A stretch of DNA of 64,000 nt from assembly GCA_030544235.1 (NCBI GenBank), contig CM060470.1:24172098-24236097 (forward strand), given 5' to 3'. The position numbers and the translations under genes are program-made. This DNA comes from Lepturacanthus savala (Eukaryota > Chordata > Actinopteri > Scombriformes > Trichiuridae). The first letter of the stretch is position 1, and every line of letters begins with the position of its first letter. The notes beneath the pieces are model-generated. The model was not told the DNA's origin and ran no database searches. It saw nothing but the letters and a program-made list of their open reading frames with translations. Below are positions 11,220 through 22,889 of the stretch, in pieces.

Positions 11220-13038
11220 AATTGCCCTCTGGCCCCTGGTCCCCATTCATCCAGGACACTGAAAACAATCATATGTGTTGTTTTAGTAGTCAAATAGACC
11301 TATTTTGTCCTTTTGGTATGAGGACACATTGTTCCCTGCATTGCCCTAAAACCTCATAACCATATATAGTTTGGAAGACCTTAATCTATCATCTTAGTAA
11401 ACATAAAGAAGATGAATAACATTTTAGTGAACAGCATTTTATGCTTTTTAAATTTTTTCACCTGAAGGTCTCTTCTACCAGGGTGGTGTCGACAGTCTCT
11501 GGCAAACCCCTTAAATAGTGTTGTTAAAATCAACCCAAAGTCTCTCCTCATTTCAAAGGACCTGTCATCAGCTCTGGGAAGTAGAGTTTATACTTTATAA
11601 CATGAAAAGCATTAAACAGGATTTACCTCAGGCTTTACTTAAATATTCACTACTAGTCACGCTGAAGTGAAACTATGCAGCTTTTAAAAAATGTAAAATA
11701 GTACATTCTTTCTCATAAAAAAAGAAAACTACTACTAAGCAATAAAAATAATGTACCACACCCATTCTAACTTCCGTTTTGGCTGCTAAAGACTATTTTT
11801 CAACAGTGGTCGGGTATGACCACTTTCCAGATGTGCCAGCTGAGAGAACTGTCATATCTGTATTCCCAGGCAGCAATATGTAAACAAAGCTTCTGATGGG
11901 AAAGCAAAGACAACAAAGAGACACTCCATAGCATGGGCGTCATCACTTCATTGTTTACCATCCAACGTAAAACATAAAAATAAATTCCACCCAGTGGCCA
12001 CTCCCGATAATGCAACAAATAAAAAAACCTGTGGCCCAAAAGGCATTTTCCCTGTAGACTAGCATTACAAAAGAAACATCTGTAAAACTGCTGGCAGGAC
12101 AACTTAAACTGCAAACAAGTTCAATTATTACTTTTACTCACATGTTTCCATTCCTCTCCATCCCTGATGTGTTGAAGTCTGTTCCACTTAAAAAAAGTGT
12201 GTTCCTTCAGTTAAGAAAGTGTGATACACCATGTCACTCAGAACCCAAAAAACCCAAATGAGCCAGTGTGCTTGAGTGTAGCAGCAGAGGCCACTGATTA
12301 GGTGGCAAAATTGCTTTTAAATTAATTAATAGCCTTAAAAGGTCTTCAAGATGGCCCCTAGTGGGTGGTAGTCTGTTTTAGCAGTGCTAAGTTTATTTCT
12401 TTCATTTCTAAGTCAGTTCTTAACTTAATGTTTACTAGCTTTGTTTGTCTGTTTGTGCACACACTAAACTAACTCGATTTACCAGACAATGATCATACAA
12501 AATACAAGTGATAAACTCCTGGAGTATCAAGTCCATTTGAGACTCCCGCCAACAGATATACCAGGCAAGGCTCCCACAGCCTAAGTAGAGACAGTAGAGG
12601 AATAGGAGGAGATTTAAATCTTGCCTTCCATTGATTGTCATAGAAAACAGTTTGCTGGCCAAGTGCAGCTTGATGTGTTTCACACAGACATGGCTCAACA
12701 TAAACATATCCGACTATTTGGTGGTGACAGCCAAGTGATAAGATGAAAAAGGAGGTTTTTCCACCTTTGTTGACTCTGAAAGGTGTAATGCTAGACATGT
12801 AACGGTAATGGTCCAGATACAGAGCTGCTGGCTGTGGAACTGAGACTATATAACCTGCCTCGTGGATTCTCTCACTCTATAGTGGTTATCATTCCACCGA
12901 TGGCAGCACACACCCATGACGTCATCCACTCCACCATTGCAGAATGACAGACACAACATCCCAAAGCATTCGATCATCATAAACAGGATTTCAACCATGT
13001 CTCTTTCTCCAAAACACTGGCTAACTGACTAACCCACC
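11220..13038. other. Unassigned DNA
   Basis: No recognised exon or repeat. The last 200 bases may include further untranslatable LINE sequence leading into the relic that starts at 13039. Confidence 0.45.
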
Positions 13039-13250
13039 AGGACTGTCAAAGTGTGGTTTAGAGAAGCTGAGGCAGCCCTGCAGGACTGCTTCCAGACAAC
13101 AGACTGGAGCCTGTTCCTGGGGGACCACAAAGAGAACATTGAGGGTCTACCCCACTGTATTACAGACTACATATGGTTCTGCATCACTGCCACAAAATTA
13201 TTGCCTAAATAGGAAGAATAGGGCATTCGTGGCAGGAGACAGGGAGGTGG
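13039..13250 (+). pseudogene. LINE ORF2 relic between endonuclease and RT (L2/Rex1-like)
   Basis: Codons 13039-13209 read RTVKVWFREAEAALQDCF then QTTDWSLF and ITDYIWFC, ending at a TAG at 13210. This is the characteristic linker of L2/CR1/Rex1-type LINE ORF2 proteins, lying between the endonuclease and reverse transcriptase (RTVKxW, LQxxFxxTDWxxF, YIxFC). The following RKNRAFVAGDRE (13211-13246, other frame) matches the next block of that linker. The relic thus contains a stop and a frameshift. No RT core follows. Instead hAT transposase sequence begins at about 13262. Confidence 0.65.
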
Positions 13251-13261
13251 AGAACACCCAA

Positions 13262-13399
13262 CTTTCAACAGCTATTGACAAATGGGTGGCTACAGCTTGT
13301 AGGCCAGTTAACATTGTGGAGGACAAGGGTCTGCTTGAAATAAGTAGGATCACGTGCAACGACTGCACATATGAATTGCCATCAAAAGCCAGCACTGTG
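13262..13399 (+). pseudogene. hAT (ZBED-type) transposase fragment
   Basis: In the frame open from 13139 to 13489, codons 13262-13399 read LSTAIDKWVATACRPVNIVE followed by DKGLLEISRI and YELPSKASTV. This matches the N-terminal part of the hAT transposase fold, just before the catalytic core (AIxxWxAxxxRPxxIVED-GL ... Y-LPSR). About 46 codons survive with no catalytic region. It is joined in frame to the preceding LINE text. Family-level recognition is by motif, and a domesticated ZBED gene is unlikely because the homology ends after these residues. Confidence 0.65.
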
Positions 13400-14093
13400 A
13401 CCTTTGTTGCATCTCATACACTTCTGTCTCCCCCTTCTTTTCTACTGCTTCTTCACCTCAACTGTCAAATGGAGGAAAAAATGCACTAAAACATATCCAT
13501 ATAACCCGTTTCCACTGTTTCCTGCTCACTTTATTTATTGTTTGTTTTATTTTGCATTATCCTGTTTTTCCCAGAGCACAAGGGGATGTTTTTTGTGAGC
13601 TTTTATTTTTCCCATGTGAGCTTGGACACATTTACATTATGTGATTTGCTTTTGAAGTGAGGGATCCAAGGAGTGATCTTAAATCAGTACTGAAGTAATG
13701 GAAAATGTTGCTGGCCAGTGTGCCCATCTGTTGCCTATTGAGATTGCCATAAATTATTATTTGAGCTTTTTTTAAAAAAGCTGAATGCTGTATCTGTGAG
13801 GGGTTTATGACAATCTTTGTCATGGTTTTGTGTTAATTGATTTCCAACAATAAACTTTATTGTTGTCATTTAAAAAAACAACATAATGCAAAACACTGAC
13901 TTCCACCCACTTTCTTGCAATCCAACCAAAAGTGAGGATATGATTTAAATCCCTCTTGTTACTGTTCAAACCTCAAATGATTTGTTTCACTGGAAAATAC
14001 TTCACAAAATACATTCTGATTCATGTTTCATATGTTTTTTACAGCACATTTCAACATGAAAATTGTGCAATTAATTTAGAATTAATTAGAGTA
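13400..14093. other. Unassigned AT-rich DNA
   Basis: No gene or known repeat recognised. It contains T-rich and A-rich low-complexity runs (13500-13610 and around 13871). Confidence 0.5.
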
Positions 14094-14272
14094 CCCTGGT
14101 GGCCTAATGGTTAAGGAGCAATCCACATAATCGCTAAATCCATGGTTCAACTCTCGGCCACTGGAATTATCTTGGATGTCATCTCTCATTCTCCCAATGT
14201 TTCCTGTCTCTTTCCACTAAAACGTCAAATAAAGATGAAATGCCAAAACAACAAGCCTCAAAAAAAAGAAAG
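14094..14272 (+). repeat. tRNA-derived SINE (GTGGCCTAATGGTTA type)
   Basis: The head CCTGGTGGCCTAATGGTTAA is a tRNA-like Pol III A box, and CATGGTTCAACTCTCGGC is the B box. The unrelated body includes TCTCATTCTCCCAATGTTTC, and the CAAATAAAGATGAAATGCC tail is followed by A-rich sequence to about 14272. This order matches a common percomorph SINE. Both flanks contain ATTAATT, compatible with a degraded target duplication. It is not a functional tRNA: there is no cloverleaf acceptor stem. Confidence 0.65.
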
Positions 14273-14411
14273 ATTAATTCACTATTAACTATGGATAGTC
14301 ATTCGGTCAATCGTAATTAAATATTTGAATCAATTGCCAGCCCTATCATACATGTATAATACATGGCTTTGATTAGGGCCTAGCTTAAAACCACACATGG
14401 CGCTAATCTGA

Positions 14412-14720
14412 TCGGGAGTGTGCTGGTTGGCTTCAGTTGCATGTTGGACTCCTCACAACCTTTGGCCTGCCAAATCTCTGGGTTTCACTCCTACAAACAA
14501 CCGACTTGGGGGATTTGGTTCCCCAGTAATTGTGTGCGATCATTGCTGGGCTCTCCCCTGCCTTTTGCCATGCCCAAGTGGCCATTGTTGTAGTGTTGTT
14601 CCTAAGCTGTAATCATAGGCAGATGGCTGCGGGTCTCTCCGCTCCATCTTGATGGGGCTTTCCCCACACAAATAAATGAGGTCTGCTCATGGAGGGAGGT
14701 GTGATGTAAGGTGTTTGCCG
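14412..14720 (+). repeat. Possible second tRNA-like SINE or repeat
   Basis: A GC-richer 300-base segment begins with TGGTTGGCTTCAGTTGCATG (A-box-like). About 50 bases later comes CTGGGTTTCACTCCTAC, which resembles a B box. The body is unlike the flanking DNA. I do not recognise the family. It could equally be unique sequence with chance tRNA-like boxes. Confidence 0.3.
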
Positions 14721-17700
14721 AATGCGTCTTCCTAAATTCTGAGAATTCCAAATTTTAAAAGCTAGATTGGATTTCTTACCATTTGGCTAGGAACATATTT
14801 TTGGGAAGGATCGCAGCTACTTTAGCTATGATGTTATGATGGTGCATACAACTGAATCAGGTCACAGGGTGGCCTGGAGGAAGAAAAACAGAACAGAGTC
14901 TGGACAGTCTTCCATTCAGCATTGTCTATTTTTTTTCCTGGAGAGCCGACTCTGTACATTTTTTAACTTGACAGTTTGAAAATGGACAAAAGGACGAGCT
15001 CAGTGTCAATGCGGCGAGTAATAAAAAGTCAAAAGTGGAGTTCTCTTGTAAAGAAAGTGAGAAGTAATATTACCGATCACTGTTAAGGCTAACACACACT
15101 GCTGTGTCAATACAGCTGCCCCAATTATTTTCAATGAATAACCCCCATATGGGTGACAGCACAGCATGCAGGGGGTGTGTCCACTGCCATGCAACACATA
15201 TCCAGTGTCCTATATCCAATGTCACCGCCCCTGAAAAAGTGCAGTGAAAAAGCTGTCTGTGCATTACTTTTCCCATACTAGCTGCATCTCTGCTTCCACT
15301 GCATCGCCGTCCTTTCCTCACCTTTTGCTGTCAGAGTCTCTCTGTTGTGTAACATTAGAACAATAGATGAGGAGAGACTAGTTGTTGAGGCAACTCATCC
15401 ATGGCATGTCATCACTTTATTTACCCGATTTCCACCCACTGTGCACACTGTGTGATCATCTTGTTGTTGTTGACATGCTGCGGTGCTTCCTATTGGTACC
15501 AGGAGCACCACTTGATGCAGCTCATATGATGCACCACTGCACAGCGGCGCCATTGTGTTTAAATCTTTACTCATCAAACAAACATTGTATGTACTCTTGA
15601 GGCCTATTAAATTGGAAAAAGGGATCTTCTTCTTCAAAGAGAAAGCGAAGCTGCTTTTGTAATATTTGAAATCCTGCATTGTTTTCATCAATGTTCACAT
15701 CAGCTAGCAGTATTCTCCTTTCCTGCCTATATCAGCACATTGCAATATATCTTGGCACATGACTGCTGTCAACTCAGTGGAACTGGGTGAAAACTCTTGG
15801 CAGGAATGCCTATCGCTTCACATGCACTCTTGTGCAAACCAAATGTAGGCAGCTTTTGAAAAAAAACTTGCTCCATAGCACCCCTAGAGGTCAAATAAAC
15901 CATGGGGAATGTTTAAATTGTAACCCAGCGTCATGAAAAGTTGTTGGGGCTACTGTCAGGTGATTCCTGGTGAGCTGCTGTCACAGGTCATACAATCATA
16001 TGTTGTTGAAGCTGCTGTCCACACATTTAATCATCCATGAAGGGTGAGCTGCCAGCAGTATGCATCCATATGTTCACCACAGTCTCTAAACTGGCCTTTT
16101 CTCTGATGTAGCTGCTCCAGCAGTTGTGTTTGTTAGCTTTTCTGGCCACAAAGTGGGTCAAGTTCCGTTTCAACTGACAAAACAATGAAATGCAATCAAA
16201 ATGTGTGGTTTCTAACTTACAGCACGTTGTATGGTGAGAATTATTCTCTCGGCTCGATGACTGTTTAAGTAGCATTCATCGGGGCTAGAGACTTACAACT
16301 CAGATTCAAGGACAGTGAACATGAGCCCAGGCCAAAGAAAATTAGTGGATTTTATTCCATGCTTGTAAATTAAACTCATAGTCAATGCAAAAATGCCATG
16401 TTTGTGGGATTACATATGGCCACATGTGGGATGTTTTGATGACCCAATGATTTCACGATATCTGTGGTGGCAAGCTGTTTGTGGAGTAATTCCACCACAC
16501 ACAAAAAGAAGTTGGAAGACATCAGCGATTTCCATCAAAATGATTGTGTTCTGCCTGAGGAAAAACAGTAATTGCCAACTAATTGAACTTCTTTATAGTG
16601 TTTAAAACACTCTCATCTGCCTTTCTGGTAACCTTAATTTTCTTCATTGTTCATCTCACAATACACTCTTTTCTTCTTTCAGTTGTCATTTTTTGATTGC
16701 TTGTCAAGCTTTAAGAAAGCAGGACTGTGCTACTGTGAAGAACAATGTTTTGTTGAAAAATTAGTGGACATCACCATTCTCCTCATCCCCAAAGTATTTT
16801 GGCTCAGTTTCCTAAATGATCTGAAACCAACACCAAGCTCAATGCATGGTTGGCAAAATGAGTGGATGGTTTGAGGTCCATATTAGCCTGATCATTCCTT
16901 AGTGTTTTGTAATGTGTTCTAACGTACTGGTGAAACTCCTCCAGTTACATTTTTCAAAGGTGGAATACAATTTCTGGATGAGCAAAGAGAGCAATGTGCC
17001 AAGAGCTGAGGCACACTAAGGCTATGGAGTAGCTAAGGGTAGAGCCTCAATGAGGAAGCAATGTGAGGTCAGGTGGGAATCCCTCCCAGTATGAAGTAGG
17101 GTAAGGGAATAATGACAGAGGGCAGGGTGGGAGCAGTGATATTCCAGGAAAGGTGAAGTCAGTTTTACAGAATGAGAAAGTGAGAAAAAACAACGAAAAA
17201 AAAGACCAAACACATCAAAGGCTATTAGGCAGCTAAACTATTTTTCTAGAAGCGCAATAAAAGGTATTCAGCATTCCCACACTGAATAACAGGATCTGAT
17301 TCCAGGAAAAGTGTTTCCAGCCCACACATCCCCTCAGCCATTAGACACCTTAAACTTACTTCAGCATTCACCATTTTACCTCCAAGAAAAAAAATACCAT
17401 TTGATATCACTTGTCTAATGAGCTATGACTCACTGCAAAAATCGTAATGTAAAATTCCTTATAACTTGTCTCTCTTTACCAATCTATGTATACTATACTG
17501 ATTTGTGCAGGAGTAGGAAAGGACCAAGTCATGAGAAAATGATATGCTTCATTAAGAGGCTGTACTCCCTGAGCATGGCCCAGTGGATAATTTACTCCTT
17601 CGTGCCAAGGCCTTTTATTGTTTATAAGACCAATGGGGTTTCATTTGATTTAGGATAGGCAATATTGCTCAGAGTAGAAAGTGTGGCACACACATAAACT

Positions 17701-17889
17701 ACATGGAGAGTATCGCAGGTTGTAAGATTTAGATCAGATTACATTGAGCAGGTTTTTTCTCAGGATTTCTTATTTATCCCCCTCTACGTAATTAGACTAA
17801 ATACAAGCACCGAGTGGTCTAAGCCATATGCAGCACCTAAGGAAAATGTAACTGATCTTATACAAGCTGCACTTTTGTCAGCATAAATT
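14721..17889. other. Unassigned DNA
   Basis: About 3.2 kb without a recognised gene. The stretch 15000-15600 is less AT-rich and may be an old unclassified repeat. Nothing diagnostic such as terminal repeats or coding motifs is visible. Confidence 0.45.
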
Positions 17890-17965
17890 AACAAGTAGAA
17901 CTATAAGGGCAGAGAGAGTGCATACCTTCACTAAGGCCAATGATCAGTCTTCTGTCTGACCTGCA
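17890..17965 (-). repeat. Short fragment of the CTTCACCAAGG-headed repeat
   Basis: AGAACTATAAGGGCAGAGAG followed by GTGCATACCTTCACTAAGGC resembles the terminal module of the medium repeat seen at 52848 (AGAAGGGCACTTGGACAGTG then CAAACCTTCACCAAG). Only the end is preserved, so this is a low-confidence call. Confidence 0.35.
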
Positions 17966-19626
17966 AACCAATATGTGTGTCTATATTTCCACAACAACTA
18001 GGATCGTGCTTAACTGAATCACCATTAGGGTCATCATGATACTAGAATTTCAAAATTTGATACCGTATGATACCCAGTAACAGATACTACTATTACCCGG
18101 AGCGGTGTCATACAACACAGGTACTGATTGACTGGTGTTGATTGTCATTGATTAACATGCCATATTGACCAGCAGCAGCCACTAATACAAAAAAAAACAA
18201 CATCCCTGCAATGGTAAAAAATACAGTACAAGTACTGGGAATTCATACTGGGCATAAGACTTCAGTGTTATTTAATTGCTACTGAAGCACCTGAATGAGC
18301 AGAATCAATGCGTTGGTTGAGTTACCATGGCTGATACAACAGTGAAAACAGGATGCATTATGCCATTCCGGTAAATAGGGATAAAACACCCATTAGTGAG
18401 TTCTCACATCTGTACATTTGTAGGACAACATAGCTCACACAAGCTACAGAAATCAATCATCATTCAATATCCCTGATGCATGTTTCACTCCAAACTCTTC
18501 ACCTGTGGTGTGTCAGCCAATGAGATCATCTTGTTGTCTCTCTCACACTCTCTCTGTGGCTGTTTTCCTTTCCTCTTACTTTCTGGACAATAAATCTTTC
18601 TGGTTCTCTAAGTAGATCCTGGGCGTTTGTCCCAGCCCCAGTGCCTTTCTCCCTGGGTATTTATGAAGTCTTTGTACTCATTTATCACACTGTGACACAT
18701 CCTCCTTAACAAAGTGAATCAGTACTTCATATTAATGGAATTTCAATATGATGCACTGCAGCCATCCATGTCTATCTCTAAACATATGACCTCCACTGGG
18801 AGAAAGAAGAAATGTATATCTAAGCACCTCTCATAAGGCCTTTTCAGACATCTGTAACATTGCTAGTTTCATCCATCTGTTGAAGTGGTGGCTGTTTGGC
18901 ATTCAAACATACTGTAGGTCACAGTTACATAAATATTCTGTAATGGCTCTTTGACAGAAATGACAGGCCCATTACAGATTGTGTTGAAATGCTTGTACGA
19001 CATTTAGCACCTGGTGCACGAGAGGGAGCACAAAGGAAGTTTGGTCGTGACTCTTATTTAAATCCTATTTTCTGACATGCGTGTAAGAAAAAATGAGGTA
19101 TCTATTTTGTCATGTGTGGGATGACGTGTTTGATGTGCAGTATAAACTATGTTAGAGAGATTCATTTGTTTTCCCTTTTTACTGTGAAGCATCATGAAAA
19201 TTTCTCATCTTTCTTAATTCAGGTTAATGGACAACCAGACTCACATGTCAGTCGCTAAATGCTTTGCTCAACTTTTTAAAAATTACGAAATGAAAGGAAG
19301 TTAAATTTTGTCTTTATTTTTGTGTCCCACTGTGGACAAGAGTTTTGTTTAAGTACAGCTGTTTGTAGAAATGCAGGAATGTATGTATTTGTAGCTATGT
19401 AAGATTAATAATTAAATGTTACACCTTTCTGCAGGTTGTGCAGAGGATTGGACATGTTTTTTTTGTGCTTTAGAACATTACAAATCTAAAAATATGGTTT
19501 TATTTCTCTGACTAACTGCGTTGTTCATGGTTGCCCTCCCCTCATTCACTTTATAGCTCGCTCTACCACCGCTGCTTTCTCTCTTGTGCTGTGACCCAAG
19601 CACATGCATTCAAAATAACTATATAT
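17966..19626. other. Unassigned AT-rich DNA
   Basis: No exon recognised. At 18030-18110 a TGATACTAGAATTTCAAAAT then TTGATACCG pattern hints at an old dispersed repeat but cannot be delimited. Confidence 0.45.
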
Positions 19627-20051
19627 CAGGGCTTCTCAAAGTCCAGACCACAATCCGCATCTCGACCAAACAGCAATTCAATAAAATGTTAGTGAGGTTG
19701 AATATACAGTGTAGCAGGAGATCATTCACACGATCCTGTCTCCAGTTGATTGTGGTTTTGATGTGGCTTATTTCCCTATCGTTGACAAAGTTGTCATGGT
19801 GACAAGGGAGAGTGTGTGTGCTGTTGCTCCCGAGTTCACTCATTAATGTTACACTGGTGAATTCACTATCAACTCCCAAATCAAAGATTCTGAACAATTT
19901 CTATATCCGGGCTCGAATGTGTTTGACCTATTGCTCAAAAGTTATAAGTAAGTTGATTAAATGTTATTTTGTTATTGCCAATCATTCCGGACCTGTGACC
20001 TTAAATATAAATCAAATGCAGACCTTTGAGTAATAAGGTTGAGAGCCTCTG
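19627..20051. mobile_element. Non-autonomous hAT element, Charlie-like ends
   Basis: The 425-base element begins CAGGGCTTCTCAAAGTCC. It ends with the reverse complement of CAGAGGCTCTCAACC, giving imperfect terminal inverted repeats (10 of the first 13 positions match). These resemble the CAGNGGTTCTCAA termini of the hAT-Charlie group. ATATAT lies immediately outside both ends (19621-19626 and 20052-20057), fitting part of an 8-base hAT target duplication, although the AT-rich flank makes this weak alone. The interior shows no transposase similarity, so it is a MITE. Confidence 0.6.
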
Positions 20052-20700
20052 ATATATGGAAATAGCCAATCTTTTCTCTGATGGTGTCATTCACCGGTCT
20101 AGGTCATATGTGTCAGAGGCATCATGAGACTGTTTCGTAACCAGTTAAAAGTTCAGTAATTTTAAGGGTGGTTAAATGTTACACTTTGTATATTAGGACA
20201 CTAGGGTTTTGTCGATAAAATATACTCATGGCTGAGTTTAGGCACATAATAAAACGTCCTTCCGATGACTTGTTCCAATTTAAGTAATATGTCAATAAAA
20301 CAGTTGATGTAGTGTAACCTCTGAAGCTCATATCAGTACAAAGGTGAAGTACTGGTGAGAGAACTGCCTCTAATGGAGTTAACTGATCAAACAATATCAG
20401 GGGTCACTTCTCAGAATTGTTATTTTTGTCCTGAAACTCCACCTTATATTTCCAGGTATGTGTTTGTTCAGGTTGACAGGTGAATAAAAACAAAAGACTC
20501 GCTCCCCCCCCACTGTACCTCCCATGTTATAATGCTAAGCAAAACATTTCACAGTCATTGAAGTTAGATGCACGCTATTGACAATCAAAAGTATTTTCGG
20601 TTTCTATAAGGAATTCCTGTCACCTGACCCTTTCACCTGAGTGTTAAGGCATTAGTCTGAGTTTTTATTAAATTGGAGTAAAATTATGAGGAGCCACAGT
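20052..20700. other. Unassigned DNA between two MITEs
   Basis: No gene or repeat recognised. A short C run (CTCCCCCCCC) lies around 20502-20512. Confidence 0.5.
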
Positions 20701-21032
20701 CAGTGGTCAACAAAGTACTCACATCCTATACTTGAGTAAAACTAGAAATACTGTCATCAAAAAAAGCTCAGTAACAAGTAAAATCCTACATTGAAAATGT
20801 TACTTAAGTAAAAGTACATTTTCATTACATGTACTTATAGTATTAAAAGTAAATGTACTCACTATGCAGGGTGTTATATTATTATAGTATGTTATACTTG
20901 TTTTAAACACTAAATGTGATAGCATTTACTGATTTATAGTAATAATTCTGCATTAATGGAATGGGAAATTCTCAAGTAAAGTACAAAAAGTACAGTATTT
21001 GAGTAAATGTATTCAGTTAACTTTTACCACTG
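20701..21032 (+). mobile_element. CAGTGG...CCACTG hAT-like MITE, complete copy
   Basis: The most complete copy of this MITE in the window, 332 bases. It starts CAGTGGTCAACAAAGTACTC and ends AACTTTTACCACTG. The interior includes GTTACTTAAGTAAAAGTAC, TATTAAAAGTAAATGTACTC, ACTATGCAGG and TCAAGTAAAGTACAAAAAGT, all typical of this percomorph family. The CAGTGG/CCACTG ends are inverted repeats. No clear 8-base target duplication is seen, only CACAGT and GACAGT similarity at the flanks. There is no coding capacity. Confidence 0.75.
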
Positions 21033-21179
21033 GACAGTCACACATTAGGACTTTTATTGAGTCTAAATCTCTTATCTTTCAGATCCAAATGAAAATGTTC
21101 ATCCAGCTAAAACTTTTTCTAAATAAAAGAAACAAAGATTTGATCCAATGTTGTCATTTTAGTGGATGTGCAGTGTAAC

Positions 21180-21810
21180 AAAACAGCACGCAGACGTTAG
21201 GATAATTGTGCTGAGCCAGCGTTTTGGCAGCGTGTCCGCTATCTGTTCTGGATTGAGTTTAAAAAGAGGGGGGGCAGGCGTCAGCCACTGTGTAGGTCTC
21301 AGTTTAGACTGAGAGAGGCACGAAGGAAACTGTTTCTCCCTGCATTCAACATCTTCATCGTTGCAGATTGCCTTTGCATGTACAAAATGGTCCCCGTACA
21401 GTGCAATAAAAGCCTTGTTGAGAGGACAAACACATACAAACAGCTTAAAATATACCGCAAGTTTTAAAATGTTACACTCCATTTCTAAAAAACAGTGAAA
21501 CTGGATCAAATGAGAAATGAATTTCCTTTCTCCGAGAAGCCTCAGAGGTAAACACTGGCCGAGCAAAGTCAATATTTACTGCATTTGAGGCTTTTATTTC
21601 AACAGGCCAGGCACTGCAAGGCCATATTTGACCTTTCTCATTGTCTGGAGCCTTTTTCTGTGTTGTTTATCTCTCGAGCGCTGCACTTCAGTCAACCCTT
21701 GAACTCATGTAGACATCTTCTGTTTGCCTCTTTTGACAAAAAGCTGATCGAGATGAGAGATTGTTGCCTAGCAACCGGTCAACAAGGCTGGTATCAGAAG
21801 AGTTGAGTGT
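21180..21810. promoter_or_regulatory. Candidate conserved non-coding block with an X-box
   Basis: Higher-complexity, repeat-free sequence with a perfect GTTGCCTAGCAAC at 21763-21775. This is a dyad matching the RFX X-box consensus (GTNRCC, 0-3 bases, RGYAAC). A minus-strand frame of 137 codons (21159-21572) crosses it but resembles no known protein. Calling it conserved or regulatory is inference from texture alone. Alignment to other fish or tetrapods would decide. Confidence 0.25.
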
Positions 21811-22670
21811 GACTGCCAGAAATGGCTCTTTCTTTTTTGCCATTTACACTCACAGTATTTCCATCCAATAGGTTTGTATGTAATACACTAGCTGTGTTAT
21901 CATTGGCTTCGGACACAAGAACCCCTGATGACAAATATGGTTGCACAATCAGATTGTAGTAGGATGAATATAAACTGCATCCAAGTTAAGCACGCAAACT
22001 TGGAATCTGCTTACAGTCGACTGTGGCACAGCGCAGATTTTTCCGATACGTCAGCGTGATTTTTGTCAGGGGATTTAAACCATCTTAAAAGCCAATTAGA
22101 GATGTTGGCGGTTTTATTTTGAATGAATCCAAATCTTTCAGTTTCATCAACGTTTCCCATATGCTTGCTCAGCATTAGTACCAGATGTCACTAGCAGAGC
22201 GCACAGAGAAGCTGATGATGTGACCAGGGGCTGATGTAGTATGTTACAACTTCCTGAATATAATGACCCCGGCTTAAATGTCATTATCTTAACTCTCTGT
22301 GGCACTTCACTCTCAATCGCTTTACCTTACGTTGGCCGTTAACTGTTGGAGGGTGAGAAGATTTCATCATTGTTATATGAAACCGAGGCTTTCACTGGGC
22401 ATACTGTACTTTATAAGTGGTAGTGTGTGATAGTTGCTGCTAGAAATGTAAGAATCTAATTTGCCGTGGAAAAAGCAAATGTACAAATGTCAATTCAAAG
22501 GAGAAAGCAAGAGTTAGACTTCATTTTTGTAATCAACCAATTTTATGAAAATTCTCTAAATGTTATGCCATCTGTCAATACATTGAGGCTTCCCTAAGCA
22601 GATTGCAGTACATAGTTTCAATCTTTAAAGTTACAACTGCTGTGTAGGTTTCTTTTAAAGACGTAGTTAT
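21811..22670. other. Unique-looking DNA, possible conserved non-coding part
   Basis: No repeat recognised. About 22000-22340 is higher-complexity sequence with balanced composition (GATACGTCAGCGTG, CTTACGTTGGCCG), unlike the AT-rich background. It may be a conserved non-coding element; this is not demonstrable here. Confidence 0.25.
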
Positions 22671-22889
22671 TCTCTCAGAAGTCGGAGGCTCAGCAGTTTG
22701 ATTCCCTGCTATTTCAGGCTGCATGTTGACATTTCCTTGGACAAGATACAAGAGACACCCCAAATTACTCTTGATGACTTGAGTGTGTATGATGAATCAT
22801 TGGCACCTTGCATGAATGTGTGTGAAAGCGTTTTGCGTGGTCAAAAAGACAAAAGAAGGTGCTAAACAAATGCAGTCCATTTACAATTT
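22671..22889 (+). repeat. tRNA-derived SINE, degenerate
   Basis: GAAGTCGGAGGCTCAGCAG then GTTTGATTCCC is the tail of a tRNA-like head with its B box. It is followed by the family blocks CTGCATGTTGACATTTCC, TTGGACAAGATAC, CCCCAAATTACTC, GTGTGAAAGCGTTTTG and AAATGCAGTCCATTTAC. This order is typical of a common percomorph SINE that normally ends in GCGCTATATAAATGCAGTCC and CATTTACCATT. The A box region is decayed and no target duplication is evident. Confidence 0.65.

Noticed and set aside
21159..21572. 137-codon minus-strand frame as a gene
   Set aside because: The translation is unrecognised and Cys/Leu-rich without domains. No start context or splice sites support it, so a chance frame is more likely.
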